This document shows positions 55,660 through 64,000 of a DNA stretch of 64,000 nt, one piece after another (the stretch's first letter is position 1; every line of letters starts with the position of its first letter). The position numbers and the translations under genes were made by a program. Under the pieces are notes generated by a model. That model was not told where the DNA came from, did not search any database, and was given only the letters and a program-made list of their open reading frames with translations. This DNA comes from Litoribacterium kuwaitense (GTDB taxonomy: Bacteria > Bacillota > Bacilli > Bacillales > DSM-28697): assembly GCF_011058155.1 (NCBI RefSeq), contig NZ_JAALFC010000007.1:1-64000 (forward strand). Direction: 5' to 3'.

Positions 55660-56994
55660 TTGATACAGCGAGGCTCCTTGTCGTTTATTGTTGTTTTAGG
55701 GTTTATGTTATTTGCGCTCTTTTTTGGCGCGGGCAATTTAATATTTCCGCCTTTGCTCGGTCAGCTGGCTGGCGAGGCTGTATGGTCTGCCAATGCTGGG
55801 TTTCTTACCACCGGAGTGGGTCTGCCTTTGCTTGGCGTGATTGCCCTTGGTATTTCGGGGAAATCAGATGTTTTAGCTTTAACTGAACGTGTGCACCCAT
55901 GGTTTGCACTTGCCTTTACGACGGTGCTCTATTTAGCCATTGGACCATTGTTTGCCATGCCACGTACTGGAAATACATCTTATGAAATTGCGATTCATCC
56001 TTTTATCGGGGATGCCTTTGGTCCTTGGCCATTGCTTTTATTTTCCATTGCTTATTTTTCAATCACATGCTTTTTAGCTCTGAATCCAAAACGTCTGGTT
56101 GATTGGGTAGGGCGTTTGCTATCGCCGCTGTTACTCATTTTTATTGCTGTGCTTGTTACTGTCGTTTTGATGTCTAGCACAGGTCAGCCTCAAGCGCCTG
56201 CTGACTCCTATGCGACTATGCCTTTTTTCCGTGGATTTCAAGAAGGCTATTTAACATTAGATGCATTGGCAGCGTTTGTGTTTGGCATTATTGTTGTTCA
56301 AGCGATACGTCAGCGTGGTTTTACGACAAAATCGAGTATTTTAAAAGCATCACTTATCGCAGCATCACTAGCGGCGATCATGCTAGCTCTCGTCTATTCA
56401 TCGCTTTCTTTGATCGGAGCAACGAGTATGGAAATGATCGGTCCAATGGAAAATGGTGGTCGTATCTTAGTCGCCTTATCTCAGTCTTATTTAGGGGTGC
56501 TTGGGAGTATTTTGCTTGGGCTCGTCGTCACATTTGCTTGTATGACAACGAGCATCGGCTTGACATCCGCTTGTTCCATCTATTTTCATAAACTCTTTCC
56601 CGCATTGCCGTATCGCACAATCGCTGTATCGTTATCTATATTCAGTGCTGTTTTTGCCAACATTGGCTTAACACAGCTGATTGCTATTTCGGTACCTGTA
56701 TTGCAGACAATTTACCCTTTGGCCATCGTCATGATCGTCTTGACCTTCGTGCACGCCGCCGTACCGCTTCGTCCTGAAGTTTACCAAGGCGCCATGTTTT
56801 TTACTTTCCTGATCAGTTTATTCGATGGCTTAAAAGCTGCGGGGGTTCCCATTGCGGAAGTTCAGTCGTTTTTTAATTCGATTCTTCCTTTATATAGTGC
56901 AGGGATGGGCTGGATCCTTCCAGCAATCATTGGGGGCATTTTAGGTACTTTCGCCGCGTTTACTCGTAAGCCTCAGACCCATGCTGAGCGATAA
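55660..56994 (+). CDS. brnQ: Branched-chain amino acid transporter BrnQ
   Basis: Sodium-coupled (LIVCS family) importer of Leu, Ile and Val, about 444 aa with around twelve membrane helices. The opening GFMLFALFFGAGNLIFPPLL is the family signature, followed by IGPLFAMPRTGNTSYE. TTG 55660 is preferred as start because GGAGGGA lies just upstream; the ORF itself extends to another TTG at 55645 inside that region. Single-gene unit. Confidence 0.93.
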   Translation: MIQRGSLSFIVVLGFMLFALFFGAGNLIFPPLLGQLAGEAVWSANAGFLTTGVGLPLLGVIALGISGKSDVLALTERVHPWFALAFTTVLYLAIGPLFAMPRTGNTSYEIAIHPFIGDAFGPWPLLLFSIAYFSITCFLALNPKRLVDWVGRLLSPLLLIFIAVLVTVVLMSSTGQPQAPADSYATMPFFRGFQEGYLTLDALAAFVFGIIVVQAIRQRGFTTKSSILKASLIAASLAAIMLALVYSSLSLIGATSMEMIGPMENGGRILVALSQSYLGVLGSILLGLVVTFACMTTSIGLTSACSIYFHKLFPALPYRTIAVSLSIFSAVFANIGLTQLIAISVPVLQTIYPLAIVMIVLTFVHAAVPLRPEVYQGAMFFTFLISLFDGLKAAGVPIAEVQSFFNSILPLYSAGMGWILPAIIGGILGTFAAFTRKPQTHAER

Positions 56995-57103
56995 GGTACT
57001 AGTGCATGATGTATCTTCGTCCTAGTCATACTTCGCTTACGACCATACATTTGCCGAATCCTTGCCAAGCGTTCTGCTAACTAGGTGAAGAAAATGATGA
57101 GGT

Positions 57104-57292
57104 GAATGGGTATATTGTTGGAAGAAATTTTTCTGCACCACGAGTCTGGCTCTCTTTACAGCCGGACTTTTGTTTATTTGCGGCGTCGAATGGTATGCTA
57201 GAGAAGCGATGATGCGCTCGGTGGATGAAAAAAGTGACATTCACTTGCGAATGTTACAATATGCTCTACATTCGTGTTCTGACAGAAATTAA
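57104..57292 (+). CDS. Possible small membrane protein without a clear start
   Basis: An open frame of about 62 codons reads TTSLALFTAGLLFICGVEWY, a good membrane segment, then a charged tail AREAMMRSVDEKSDIH, ending at 57290-57292 just before the YhgE gene. No ATG, GTG or TTG with a ribosome site is in frame at the proper place, so it may be another casualty of a one-base error. Unrecognised. Confidence 0.3.
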   Translation, partial: EWVYCWKKFFCTTSLALFTAGLLFICGVEWYAREAMMRSVDEKSDIHLRMLQYALHSCSDRN

Positions 57293-57322
57293 TTTGACAT
57301 AGAAAAATAGGTGAAAGAAGCG

Positions 57323-60003
57323 ATGCGTTCGATTTGGAAAGTTTATCAAACTGACTGGAAGAATATTTTCAAGGTGCCAACAGGGACCTTTCTCATTATT
57401 GCCCTCATGATTCTGCCTTGTTTCTATGCCTGGGTGAACATCGCCTCCAATTGGACCCGTATGCAAATACAGAAAATATCCAAGTCGCGATTACGAGCGA
57501 AGACCAAGGAACTGAGATCGCTGGAGAAACAGTGAATATTGGCGACGAATTAGTCGAAACCCTTAAAGACAATCAAGAGCTCGGCTGGGTCTTCGTCAGC
57601 AAGGAGGAAGCTCGCCACGGCGTCGAGAGGGGCACATATTACGGCAGCCTGTTCATCCCTGCAAACTTTTCCGAAAAAATCACTGGTATTGTCGATGGTG
57701 AGCTTGAACGCCCACAGGTTGAGTATACGGTGAATGAAAAGATCAATGCCATTACTCCAAAAATTACGAACTCAGGTGTCACCGCCATTACACAGCAAAT
57801 CAATGAAAACTTTACCGAAGCAGTCAGCGAAACAGTGCTTTCGCGCTTAAAGGAACTCGGTATTGAGCTTGAAAATCAGCTGCCGACCATTCGCAAAATT
57901 GAGCAAGGTATTTTCACACTGGAAGACAAGCTGCCGGAAATAAACGAGGCGAGCCAATCGATTCTCACACTCGAGGAAAAGCTACCGACTTTCCACGAAA
58001 AGGCGCTAAAAGTTGTCGAGCTTGAAGAGCGCCTGCCTGAAGTGAATCAAGCGGCAGATAGCTTGCTGAAAATACAAGAACACTGGCCGACCGTAATGGA
58101 AGTGGCCGACTGGGTCCCAAAAATTCAAGACAATTTGCCGTTGCTGGAAGACGGTGCAGTACGCCTCACTGAAATTGACCAGCAGCTGACATCTGCTTCA
58201 GACGTGCTTGCCACAGCGCTTGATCGCTCTGACCAAGCTTTAGACGTCATTGGGACAGCTCTTGACATACTGCCGCAAGTGCAAGACCTGGCCGTCAGCG
58301 GCGAAAAGCTTACCGAGGAGTTTACCAATTTTATCGATACGAGTGAAGAAGCACTCCAATCCATTTCACCGACGATTAAGCAAAACTTATCGCTCGTTGA
58401 ATCGATTGCCTCTAGCGCCGCTGATATTAGCGACCGGCTACAAAGTGTCGATCGGTCGATTTTGCCAACCGCAAAGGAGCTGCGGACGTTAGAGGATCGC
58501 TTAAACACCGCAGAGCGGATCGTTGCTACAACCGACGCCATACTTACCCGTATTAACGACTTCCTGCCTGTACCTCTGCTAAATCCAGTGCTTGAACGAC
58601 TCGATTCATTGCAGACGAAAATTGGGCGCCTCTCCTCTTTGTCGGGTGGAGTCGCTAAGGTGATTGAGTCTGGGAAAGTCCCGTCAAACGATCAGCTCAA
58701 GTCGTTTGAAGATACGGCAGACCACATTTCCAATGAGATCGACGCTATTCTCGGTAGTTACGATAGTGACATCGTTCCAGCGGTCGAAGATGGGTTAGAT
58801 AGACTGCGAAATGTGTCCGGCACTGCTGAGGAGCGGTTACAAGACGCGCAACAAAGGCTCCCTGACGTTGAACAGCTCCTTTTAGACACGAAAGACAGCT
58901 TAGAAACAGGTCAGGATTATTTAAAGGAATTTCAAACAGAGCTGCCTGAACTACAATCCAAGGTGAACGACCTATCGACTGAACTCAACACCCATATGGA
59001 TGATATTAAAGACATCGTTCAAAGAAGTGCCGATTTTGTAGACAATGACTTACCGCAAATTGAAGATAAACTGAATCAAGCCGTCGCTTTCGTCGAGAAT
59101 GATTTACCGCGTCTTGAAGATGATTTACGTCGACTGTCTGATTTAATTGAAACGAAATGGCCTGAGTTAGAAGATCGTGTTAAGGAAGCCGCAGACGTCG
59201 TTCGGAACGATTTGCCGCGTTTGGAAGAGGGCATTACCCTTGCAGCTGATAAGCTGAGGGAGCTTGAAGATCAAAGTGGTGTGCTCGATGATTTAAATGA
59301 AATCATTCGCGGCGATATTGAAGAGGAAAGTGCATTTCTCGCCAGCCCTGTAGAAGTGAACGAGCAACGTCTGTACCCGATTCCCAACTACGGCTCGGCG
59401 ATGGCACCGTTCTACATTGCTTTAACGCTCTGGGTCGGCGGTACATTGCTCATTTCACTTCTGAGAGCGGACCCTGAAGAACCTGAGGAAGGTACGTTTA
59501 AGCCATACCACCTTTTCCTCGGACGGTTAGGAACCTTTGTCACGATTGGTGTCGGGCAGGCATTGTTTGTCACCCTTGGGCATCTGTACCTCTTAGATGC
59601 TTACGTTGCAGAACCGTTCTGGTTTGTCCTGTTTGCCGTTTTAACGAGCATTACATTTGTCACGATGACGTATACATTGCTGTCGGTGTTTGGAAATATC
59701 GGAAAAGGCTTAGCGATTATTATGCTCGTCTTCCAGTTTACGAGCTCAGGCGGGACCTTTCCAGTCAGCATGTCCTCTCCATTCTTCCAGGCACTTAATC
59801 CGTTTGTCCCTTTCACTTACGCGATTAGCCTCTTCCGCGAGAGCGTCGGTGGAATCTTGTGGGAGACAGTGTATCGAGATATTGCGATGCTCCTTGTTTT
59901 CATCGTATTAAGTCTGATTTTGGCACTCTTGCTTAAGAAACCTTTGAGCGGTATCACGCAAAAATCAGCGCGTGAAGCAAAGAAAACGAAAGTGATCAAT
60001 TAA
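57323..60003 (+). CDS. yhgE: YhgE/Pip-family membrane protein (probable artefactual frameshift)
   Basis: Large membrane protein of the YhgE/phage infection protein family. The first frame gives SIWKVYQTDWKNIFKVPTGT and one N-terminal membrane helix ending ILPCFYAWVNIASNW. One extra G in the GG at about 57453 joins it to DPYANTENIQVAITSEDQGT in the second frame, exactly the family pattern. The long extracytoplasmic part (about residues 60-680) is repetitive coiled coil with many LPxLE/LPEI units. Five or so helices follow from about residue 690 (ALTLWVGGTLLISLLR onward). About 893 aa joined. Relatives serve as phage receptors or in type VII secretion (EsaA/YueB-like); the role here is unknown. 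Confidence 0.88.
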
Positions 60004-60007
60004 ATTT

Positions 60008-60046
60008 AAAGTGTAGGCAAATTCTTATTTGTCTACACTTTTTTTA
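60008..60046 (+). terminator. Terminator of yhgE
   Basis: Stem AAAGTGTAGGCAAAT / ATTTGTCTACACTTT followed by a run of T, right after the stop codon. Confidence 0.9.
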
Positions 60047-60231
60047 GAGAAATTCTATACATTTGTCAGACAAACGCAAAAGGCGAGTGAAACCTTTCCT
60101 CATCGAAGCTCAGACAGCGGACGCCTGCTGTGACACGCAAGTAAAAACCCTCACCAGCTGAACAGAGTGATATTGCCCAAAGACTTCCAAAAACTGATAC
60201 ACTAGAGGAAATTGATTAAAGGAGATGCTCA

Positions 60232-61101
60232 ATGCTAACAGAAACCTTCCAACTAGATCCCGATCAGCCTTCAATCACACTCACCTCCTACATTCTGGAG
60301 CAATCAAAAGAAATTACAGCAAGCGAAAGTCGTCCCGCTGTCTTAATTTGCCCAGGCGGAGGCTATTTGTACACGTCAGACCGTGAAGCGGAGCCTTTGG
60401 CATTGCGCTTTGCGGCCGCTGGCTTTCATGCCTTTGTCCTACGCTATCATACTGGCTCAACGGGCGGCTCCGTTCACCCTCAACCACTCCTTGATGCCGC
60501 TGCCTCGATGAAACTCATACGTGAACGCGCTGACGAGTGGCATATTGATCCGGACCGCATCGCGGTTTGTGGCTTTTCTGCTGGTGGACATCTCGCAGCA
60601 ACACTCGGTGTTCATTGGCAGGACGAGCTTCTCAGTACCCATTTTGACACGGATGCAGCTGTCTTTAAGCCCAATGCTTTAATTCTTGGCTATCCTGTCA
60701 TTAACTTCCTTTATATGAAAAAGAAAATGACCGAAGAGGTGACCGACCCGCAGATGATGAAAGTGATGCAAGATTGCAGCACAGCGCTGATCGGAACCGA
60801 TGATCCGAGTGATGAAGAGCTGGAGGCGCATAATCCAGCCCGCTTTGTTACCGATCAGACACCGCCAGCCTTTTTATGGCATACGTCTGAGGACACCCTT
60901 GTTTTTGCAGAAAACTCATTACAAATGGCGACCGCTCTAGCTGAAAAAGGCGTGCCGTATGAATTGCATGTATTTGAAAATGGTCCACACGGTCTGTCTC
61001 TTGCAACCGACCAAACGGCACGTGAAGCTCATCATATTAATACGTCTGTTGAACCGTGGTTTAATATGGCTATGACGTGGCTGCGTAAGCATTTAGCGTA
61101 G
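60232..61101 (+). CDS. Alpha/beta hydrolase (acetyl-xylan esterase/BD-FAE-like)
   Basis: 289-aa esterase of the BD-FAE/alpha-beta hydrolase-3 type. The oxyanion region is VLICPGGGYLYTSDREAEP, the nucleophile elbow is CGFSAGGHLAA (GxSxG) and the catalytic Asp and His are likely in LWHTSEDTLVF and ENGPHGLSLA. No signal peptide, so cytoplasmic. May deacetylate imported sugars; substrate unknown. ATG 60232 follows AAAGGAGAT. Confidence 0.9.
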   Translation: MLTETFQLDPDQPSITLTSYILEQSKEITASESRPAVLICPGGGYLYTSDREAEPLALRFAAAGFHAFVLRYHTGSTGGSVHPQPLLDAAASMKLIRERADEWHIDPDRIAVCGFSAGGHLAATLGVHWQDELLSTHFDTDAAVFKPNALILGYPVINFLYMKKKMTEEVTDPQMMKVMQDCSTALIGTDDPSDEELEAHNPARFVTDQTPPAFLWHTSEDTLVFAENSLQMATALAEKGVPYELHVFENGPHGLSLATDQTAREAHHINTSVEPWFNMAMTWLRKHLA

Positions 61102-61194
61102 ATCCACAAATCTCAGAATTCATAGGTTGGCTTCTATTCCTCCTTCCCCGACATACTCTATAGAGAGGTCGTACTCCGTGAGAGGAGGGGTGTC

Positions 61195-61362
61195 ATGCCT
61201 GAGCTTCTTGTCACCATCGCTTGGATCATTATCGGTGCCTATGCAATATACCGTGTCGTCACTTTAGCAAATCGTACGGCGAAGCAATGGTTTCCAATCG
61301 CGTTTTATCTTGCCATTTTTGTCATTGCCTTGTCGTACGTGTGGCCCATCGTGAACAGTTAG
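61195..61362 (+). CDS. Small two-helix membrane protein, 55 aa
   Basis: Begins at ATG 61195 after a strong AGAGGAGGGG site and encodes LVTIAWIIIGAYAIYRVV and WFPIAFYLAIFVIALSYVW, two hydrophobic helices joined by a short basic loop. A terminator follows the stop. The ribosome site, amphipathic layout and terminator make it a convincing gene; I recognise no family. Confidence 0.75.
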   Translation: MPELLVTIAWIIIGAYAIYRVVTLANRTAKQWFPIAFYLAIFVIALSYVWPIVNS

Positions 61363-61378
61363 ATGAATTCAATAAAAA

Positions 61379-61408
61379 ACCGTACCAAAAAAGCTGGCAC
61401 GGTTTTTT
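61379..61408 (+). terminator. Terminator of the small membrane protein gene
   Basis: Stem AACCGT.CCA / TGG.ACGGTT with a T-run, 17 bp after the stop codon. Confidence 0.85.
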
Positions 61409-61551
61409 AGCCTTCTTGCAGAGCAATGCTCGTTAGAAAAAGAGAGTGAAGAACTGCCTTAATCAAGTCGGCTGACAATGTTTTGGACGGTAGGGCACTT
61501 AAGAGGATAGCCTTGTCATACAAAAACAGACACATTAAGAGCCCACTGCAC

Positions 61552-62508
61552 CTACTTAAAAATATCAAACCAGCCTTTTTTCTTAAAACGCCACAGCATC
61601 ACTAGGACGATGACCACCATGACTGCTAAAGTCACAAAGTAGCCATAGTTGGTTTGTAATTCTGGCATATTGGCAAAGTTCATCCCATACACTCCGGCAA
61701 TAAAAGTAAGCGGAATAAAGATCGTCGATACGATCGTCAGCGTCATCATAATTTGGTTCATACGGTTGGAGCTAATCGTCTGGTAGCTGTCGCGCATGTC
61801 CGACGTCATCTCACGGCTGGCATCGAGCAGCTCAGTCAATTTTAAGAGATGATCATGAATGTCGCGAAAATACGCTTTATGTAAATGAACGTGAGACAAA
61901 CGTTCTAAATGAAGCATCCGATACAATAAATCCCGCATCGGTACAATCGTACGCCGCAGATGAAGGAGCTGATTGCGAATGTCAAACACTTCATCGATCA
62001 ACGACCCGTAGGACATGTCATTAACGCTGTCTTCAATCTGGTCGAGGCGGTCTTCCATCCAGTACAAAATCGGAAAATAAGCATCGACAAGCTGGTCAAC
62101 GATGCGATAAAACAGCATAGCGCTGCCTCCGCCTTTAAGGCTTCCTCCACCTTTGACCTGATCCCACAAACGATCGAGTACAGGCGAAGGATGGGCATGA
62201 ACCGTAACGACAAAATGCTTTCCAACAAAGACATCGACTTCCTCGGCTGCCTTCGTTTTTTTATTCAGCGCGTGAAGGACGAAAAAATTGTAGTCGTCGT
62301 ATGCATCAAGCTTTGGTCGCTGGAGATCGTTAAAGCAGTCTTCGATGGCAAGGGAGTGAAACTTAAACACACCTGCCATTAAAGCGGCTTCATCTGTACC
62401 GGGCGCCTCCATATCGACCCAATACCATTCGATATCGTCAGCCAACAAACGTTCGATCTCTACGTCGGTGAGCATCTGTCTCTTTTTTGTCATCGCCATC
62501 GTTTTCAT
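61552..62508 (-). CDS. corA: CorA-type magnesium/cobalt transporter
   Basis: About 318 aa. Long cytoplasmic N-terminal region (WVDMEAPGTDEAAL; HSLAIEDCFNDLQRPKLD) and two C-terminal membrane helices flanking the selectivity motif YGMNF. The terminal basic stretch WRFKKKGWFDIF is typical. ATG 62508 follows GGAGAG; the longer frame start at 62562 has no ribosome site. Channel-like uptake of Mg2+ in pentamers, from family knowledge. Confidence 0.93.
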   Translation of the reverse strand: MKTMAMTKKRQMLTDVEIERLLADDIEWYWVDMEAPGTDEAALMAGVFKFHSLAIEDCFNDLQRPKLDAYDDYNFFVLHALNKKTKAAEEVDVFVGKHFVVTVHAHPSPVLDRLWDQVKGGGSLKGGGSAMLFYRIVDQLVDAYFPILYWMEDRLDQIEDSVNDMSYGSLIDEVFDIRNQLLHLRRTIVPMRDLLYRMLHLERLSHVHLHKAYFRDIHDHLLKLTELLDASREMTSDMRDSYQTISSNRMNQIMMTLTIVSTIFIPLTFIAGVYGMNFANMPELQTNYGYFVTLAVMVVIVLVMLWRFKKKGWFDIFK

Positions 62509-62647
62509 CAGGCGCTCTCCTTCCGTTTTGTCTCCTGTTGTCACTTTGGCACGCTTGATCAAACGATAACGGTACCCTTTTGTATACGATTCCCATGAAG
62601 CAAGGAGAAAACTCCTGACTTAGAATTTTGACCACTGCTGTTGCCGT

Positions 62648-63175
62648 TTAGAGATCGATCCAGAAGCGGTGGATAATTACGCCCTCTTCTGTTTGTTCAT
62701 CAGCGCTTCTGCGCCCGCCATTTTGTAAAATAGTGCGCTCAGACGCTACATTGTCAAAGTCACACGTAATGAGCACTTTTTTTAATCCTAAATTTTTTGC
62801 TTTTTCTAACGTAAGCGCCAGCATCGTTGTCGCATACCCTTTTCCTCTCGCGGAAGGGCGCAACCCAAAGCCGATGTGCCCACCGACACGTTCCAGATAA
62901 GGTGTCAGCTCATGACGAATGTTAACCGCGCCAAGCACTTGCTTCTCATCGTCAATCAGCCAATACGTTGACTGTGGCACGTGACCTTCAGGGAGCCCGC
63001 ACCCTTTGGCTTGATCGTTCAGTTTCTTGACATAGTTTTGAAAATTGACTGGCTTTTCTTTTATAACCGAGGGAATCATTGGACGGCCACTATTTTCCCA
63101 ATCGTAATAAAACTCGAGATACGCTTTTTCGAATGACACATCTGGTTGAATAAGCCTTACTTTTGTCAACATCAT
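62648..63175 (-). CDS. GNAT-family N-acetyltransferase
   Basis: 175-aa acetyltransferase. The acetyl-CoA-binding motif is GFGLRPSARGKGYATTML, with LKKVLITCDFDNVASERTI (the usual V/N motif before the last strand) after it. The N-terminal EFYYDWENSGRPMIPSV is common in a Bacillus subgroup that acetylates small molecules. Substrate unknown. Start ATG 63175 or the adjacent ATG, after AAAGGGG. Confidence 0.9.
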   Translation of the reverse strand: MMLTKVRLIQPDVSFEKAYLEFYYDWENSGRPMIPSVIKEKPVNFQNYVKKLNDQAKGCGLPEGHVPQSTYWLIDDEKQVLGAVNIRHELTPYLERVGGHIGFGLRPSARGKGYATTMLALTLEKAKNLGLKKVLITCDFDNVASERTILQNGGRRSADEQTEEGVIIHRFWIDL

Positions 63176-63250
63176 CAGCCCCTTTGCTTTCTCATATTGT
63201 AGACCCCTGTGAAGCAGCAGACAAGAGATATTCGCTTTTAATTAAGCGCA

Positions 63251-63288
63251 CCCAAAAAGCCAGCATTCCCTGTACAACGGAATGCTGG
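63251..63288 (-). terminator. Terminator of the partial gene
   Basis: Stem CCAGCATTCC / GGAATGCTGG with a T-run on the minus strand, just downstream of the partial gene stop. Confidence 0.85.
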
Positions 63289-63298
63289 GTGGATGTCT

Positions 63299-64000
63299 TT
63301 ATTGGGCTGGCTCCGTTGCTTCCTCTTCTGCTGGTACTTCGCCTTCAGAGGTCGTTTCATCGTCTTCCGGTACAGCAAAGTCTTCCACCTGACCGAATTC
63401 GCCTTCTACGGTGACATTTGTTAACTCAGTCACGCTGAGTACATTTTCTGCAGTATCGATTGCTTTGACACGCACCGTGTCTCCTTCTTGAATAAAGACA
63501 GCTTCGGGTACTTTGCTGACGTCAACTTCTATGACTCTCTGTTCGCCGCGAATCAACATTTGCTTCAATGTATTGTTAAATGTTTGACTCATCCGGTACA
63601 CTTCACCTTCAATCGTTTCCTCTTCCAGTACATCACTCGGCAAATAGTCATCCTGCCCGAGCTCCTGAGCGAGCATCTGTCGATAGCGATTAAAAGCTTC
63701 TTTTCTTGATTTTCCGCTCGCAATTTTTCCACTCTCTGCATGAACGAGCGCAATCTCACGCATTAAGCCATTTCCGTCGACAACGGGAACGACCCACGTG
63801 TAATTGTCATAGACAGAATACAGCACTGGCTGCTGCCCAATCCATTGCTCTCTTTGGAAAGACTTGTTGACGACTTCCTGTGCACCACGGGCATTGAGCA
63901 AGCCAGCCGACCCTGTGTAATAAACAAATTCGCCCGTGCTTGTATTCACCATCGAAAAACCAACCATCGTATTTGAGTCTTGGTTCGGGCGCATATGGTC
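63299..64000 (-). CDS. C-terminal part of a protein of unknown function, truncated by window edge
   Basis: At least 231 residues, open to the window edge. The sequence reads FSMVNTSTGEFVYYTGSAG, PVLYSVYDNYTWVVPVVDGN and LVHAESGKIASGKSRKEAF, resembling the extracytoplasmic part of a large Bacillus membrane protein whose function I do not know. The C-terminal 35 residues are strongly acidic (Glu, Asp, Ala, Pro), a low-complexity tail. The true start lies beyond 64000. Confidence 0.75.
   Translation of the reverse strand, partial: DHMRPNQDSNTMVGFSMVNTSTGEFVYYTGSAGLLNARGAQEVVNKSFQREQWIGQQPVLYSVYDNYTWVVPVVDGNGLMREIALVHAESGKIASGKSRKEAFNRYRQMLAQELGQDDYLPSDVLEEETIEGEVYRMSQTFNNTLKQMLIRGEQRVIEVDVSKVPEAVFIQEGDTVRVKAIDTAENVLSVTELTNVTVEGEFGQVEDFAVPEDDETTSEGEVPAEEEATEPAQ

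Overview
The window reads as chromosome of a Bacillaceae bacterium (Bacillota), probably a soil or alkaliphile-type genus. Pointers are the lipM-lipA pair, a YclNOPQ-type petrobactin importer with Fur boxes, a katA-type catalase with a PerR box, YesMN/Lpl-type sugar uptake, an S-layer-homology (SLH) surface protein, BrnQ, YhgE/Pip and strong GGAGG ribosome sites. The genus cannot be fixed from the sequence alone. No rRNA or tRNA gene was seen.

Layout. 0-17.4 kb: housekeeping and metabolism (thioredoxin-like protein, serine hydrolase, AAA ATPase, a solitary dxr, catalase, secreted amidase, GH29 fucosidase, glutathione peroxidase, a probable tnpB-less IS200/IS605 relic, DUF523, lipM-lipA, ferric-siderophore importer). 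17.6-18.7 kb: CRISPR array 1 with leader. 18.9-28.8 kb: a sugar uptake and oxidation cluster (YesN/YesM two-component system, LplB/LplC permeases, binding protein, PhyH dioxygenase, FAD oxidoreductase). 28.9-29.9 kb: CRISPR array 2. 30.0-36.7 kb: a type III-B operon cmr1-cmr6 ending in a TIR-SAVED gene. 37.0-37.6 kb: CRISPR array 3. 37.6-46.9 kb: a complete type I-B (Tneap/Cst-like) operon, WYL regulator-cas6-cas8-cas7-cas5-cas3-cas4-cas1-cas2. 47.2 kb: decayed CRISPR remnant. 47.4-51.1 kb: giant SLH surface protein. 51.4-52.7 kb: CRISPR array 4 on the opposite strand. 52.9-64 kb: threonine catabolism (tdh-kbl), brnQ, YhgE/Pip, esterase, corA, acetyltransferase and a partial gene.

The main result is the defence island. 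Four arrays (14+12+6+17 repeats, 45 spacers) share one 29-nt repeat and one leader of about 190 bp. They appear to feed two effectors, a type I-B Cascade/Cas3 and a type III-B Cmr complex. The Cmr complex has no Cas6 or adaptation genes of its own. Its Cas10 lacks the N-terminal HD nuclease but keeps the GGDD cyclase motif. The last gene of its operon encodes TIR + SAVED. I infer that target RNA makes Cas10 produce a cyclic oligoadenylate, which binds SAVED and switches on a TIR NADase, giving abortive immunity. No HEPN (Csm6/Csx1) effector or ring nuclease is visible.

Eight otherwise normal-looking positions in seven genes (serine hydrolase, katA, FAD oxidoreductase, cmr1, cas4, tdh twice, yhgE) are each restored by adding one base, nearly always extending a homopolymer. 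I take this as under-called homopolymers in the assembly rather than real gene decay, and I annotate these as single genes with a probable artefactual frameshift.
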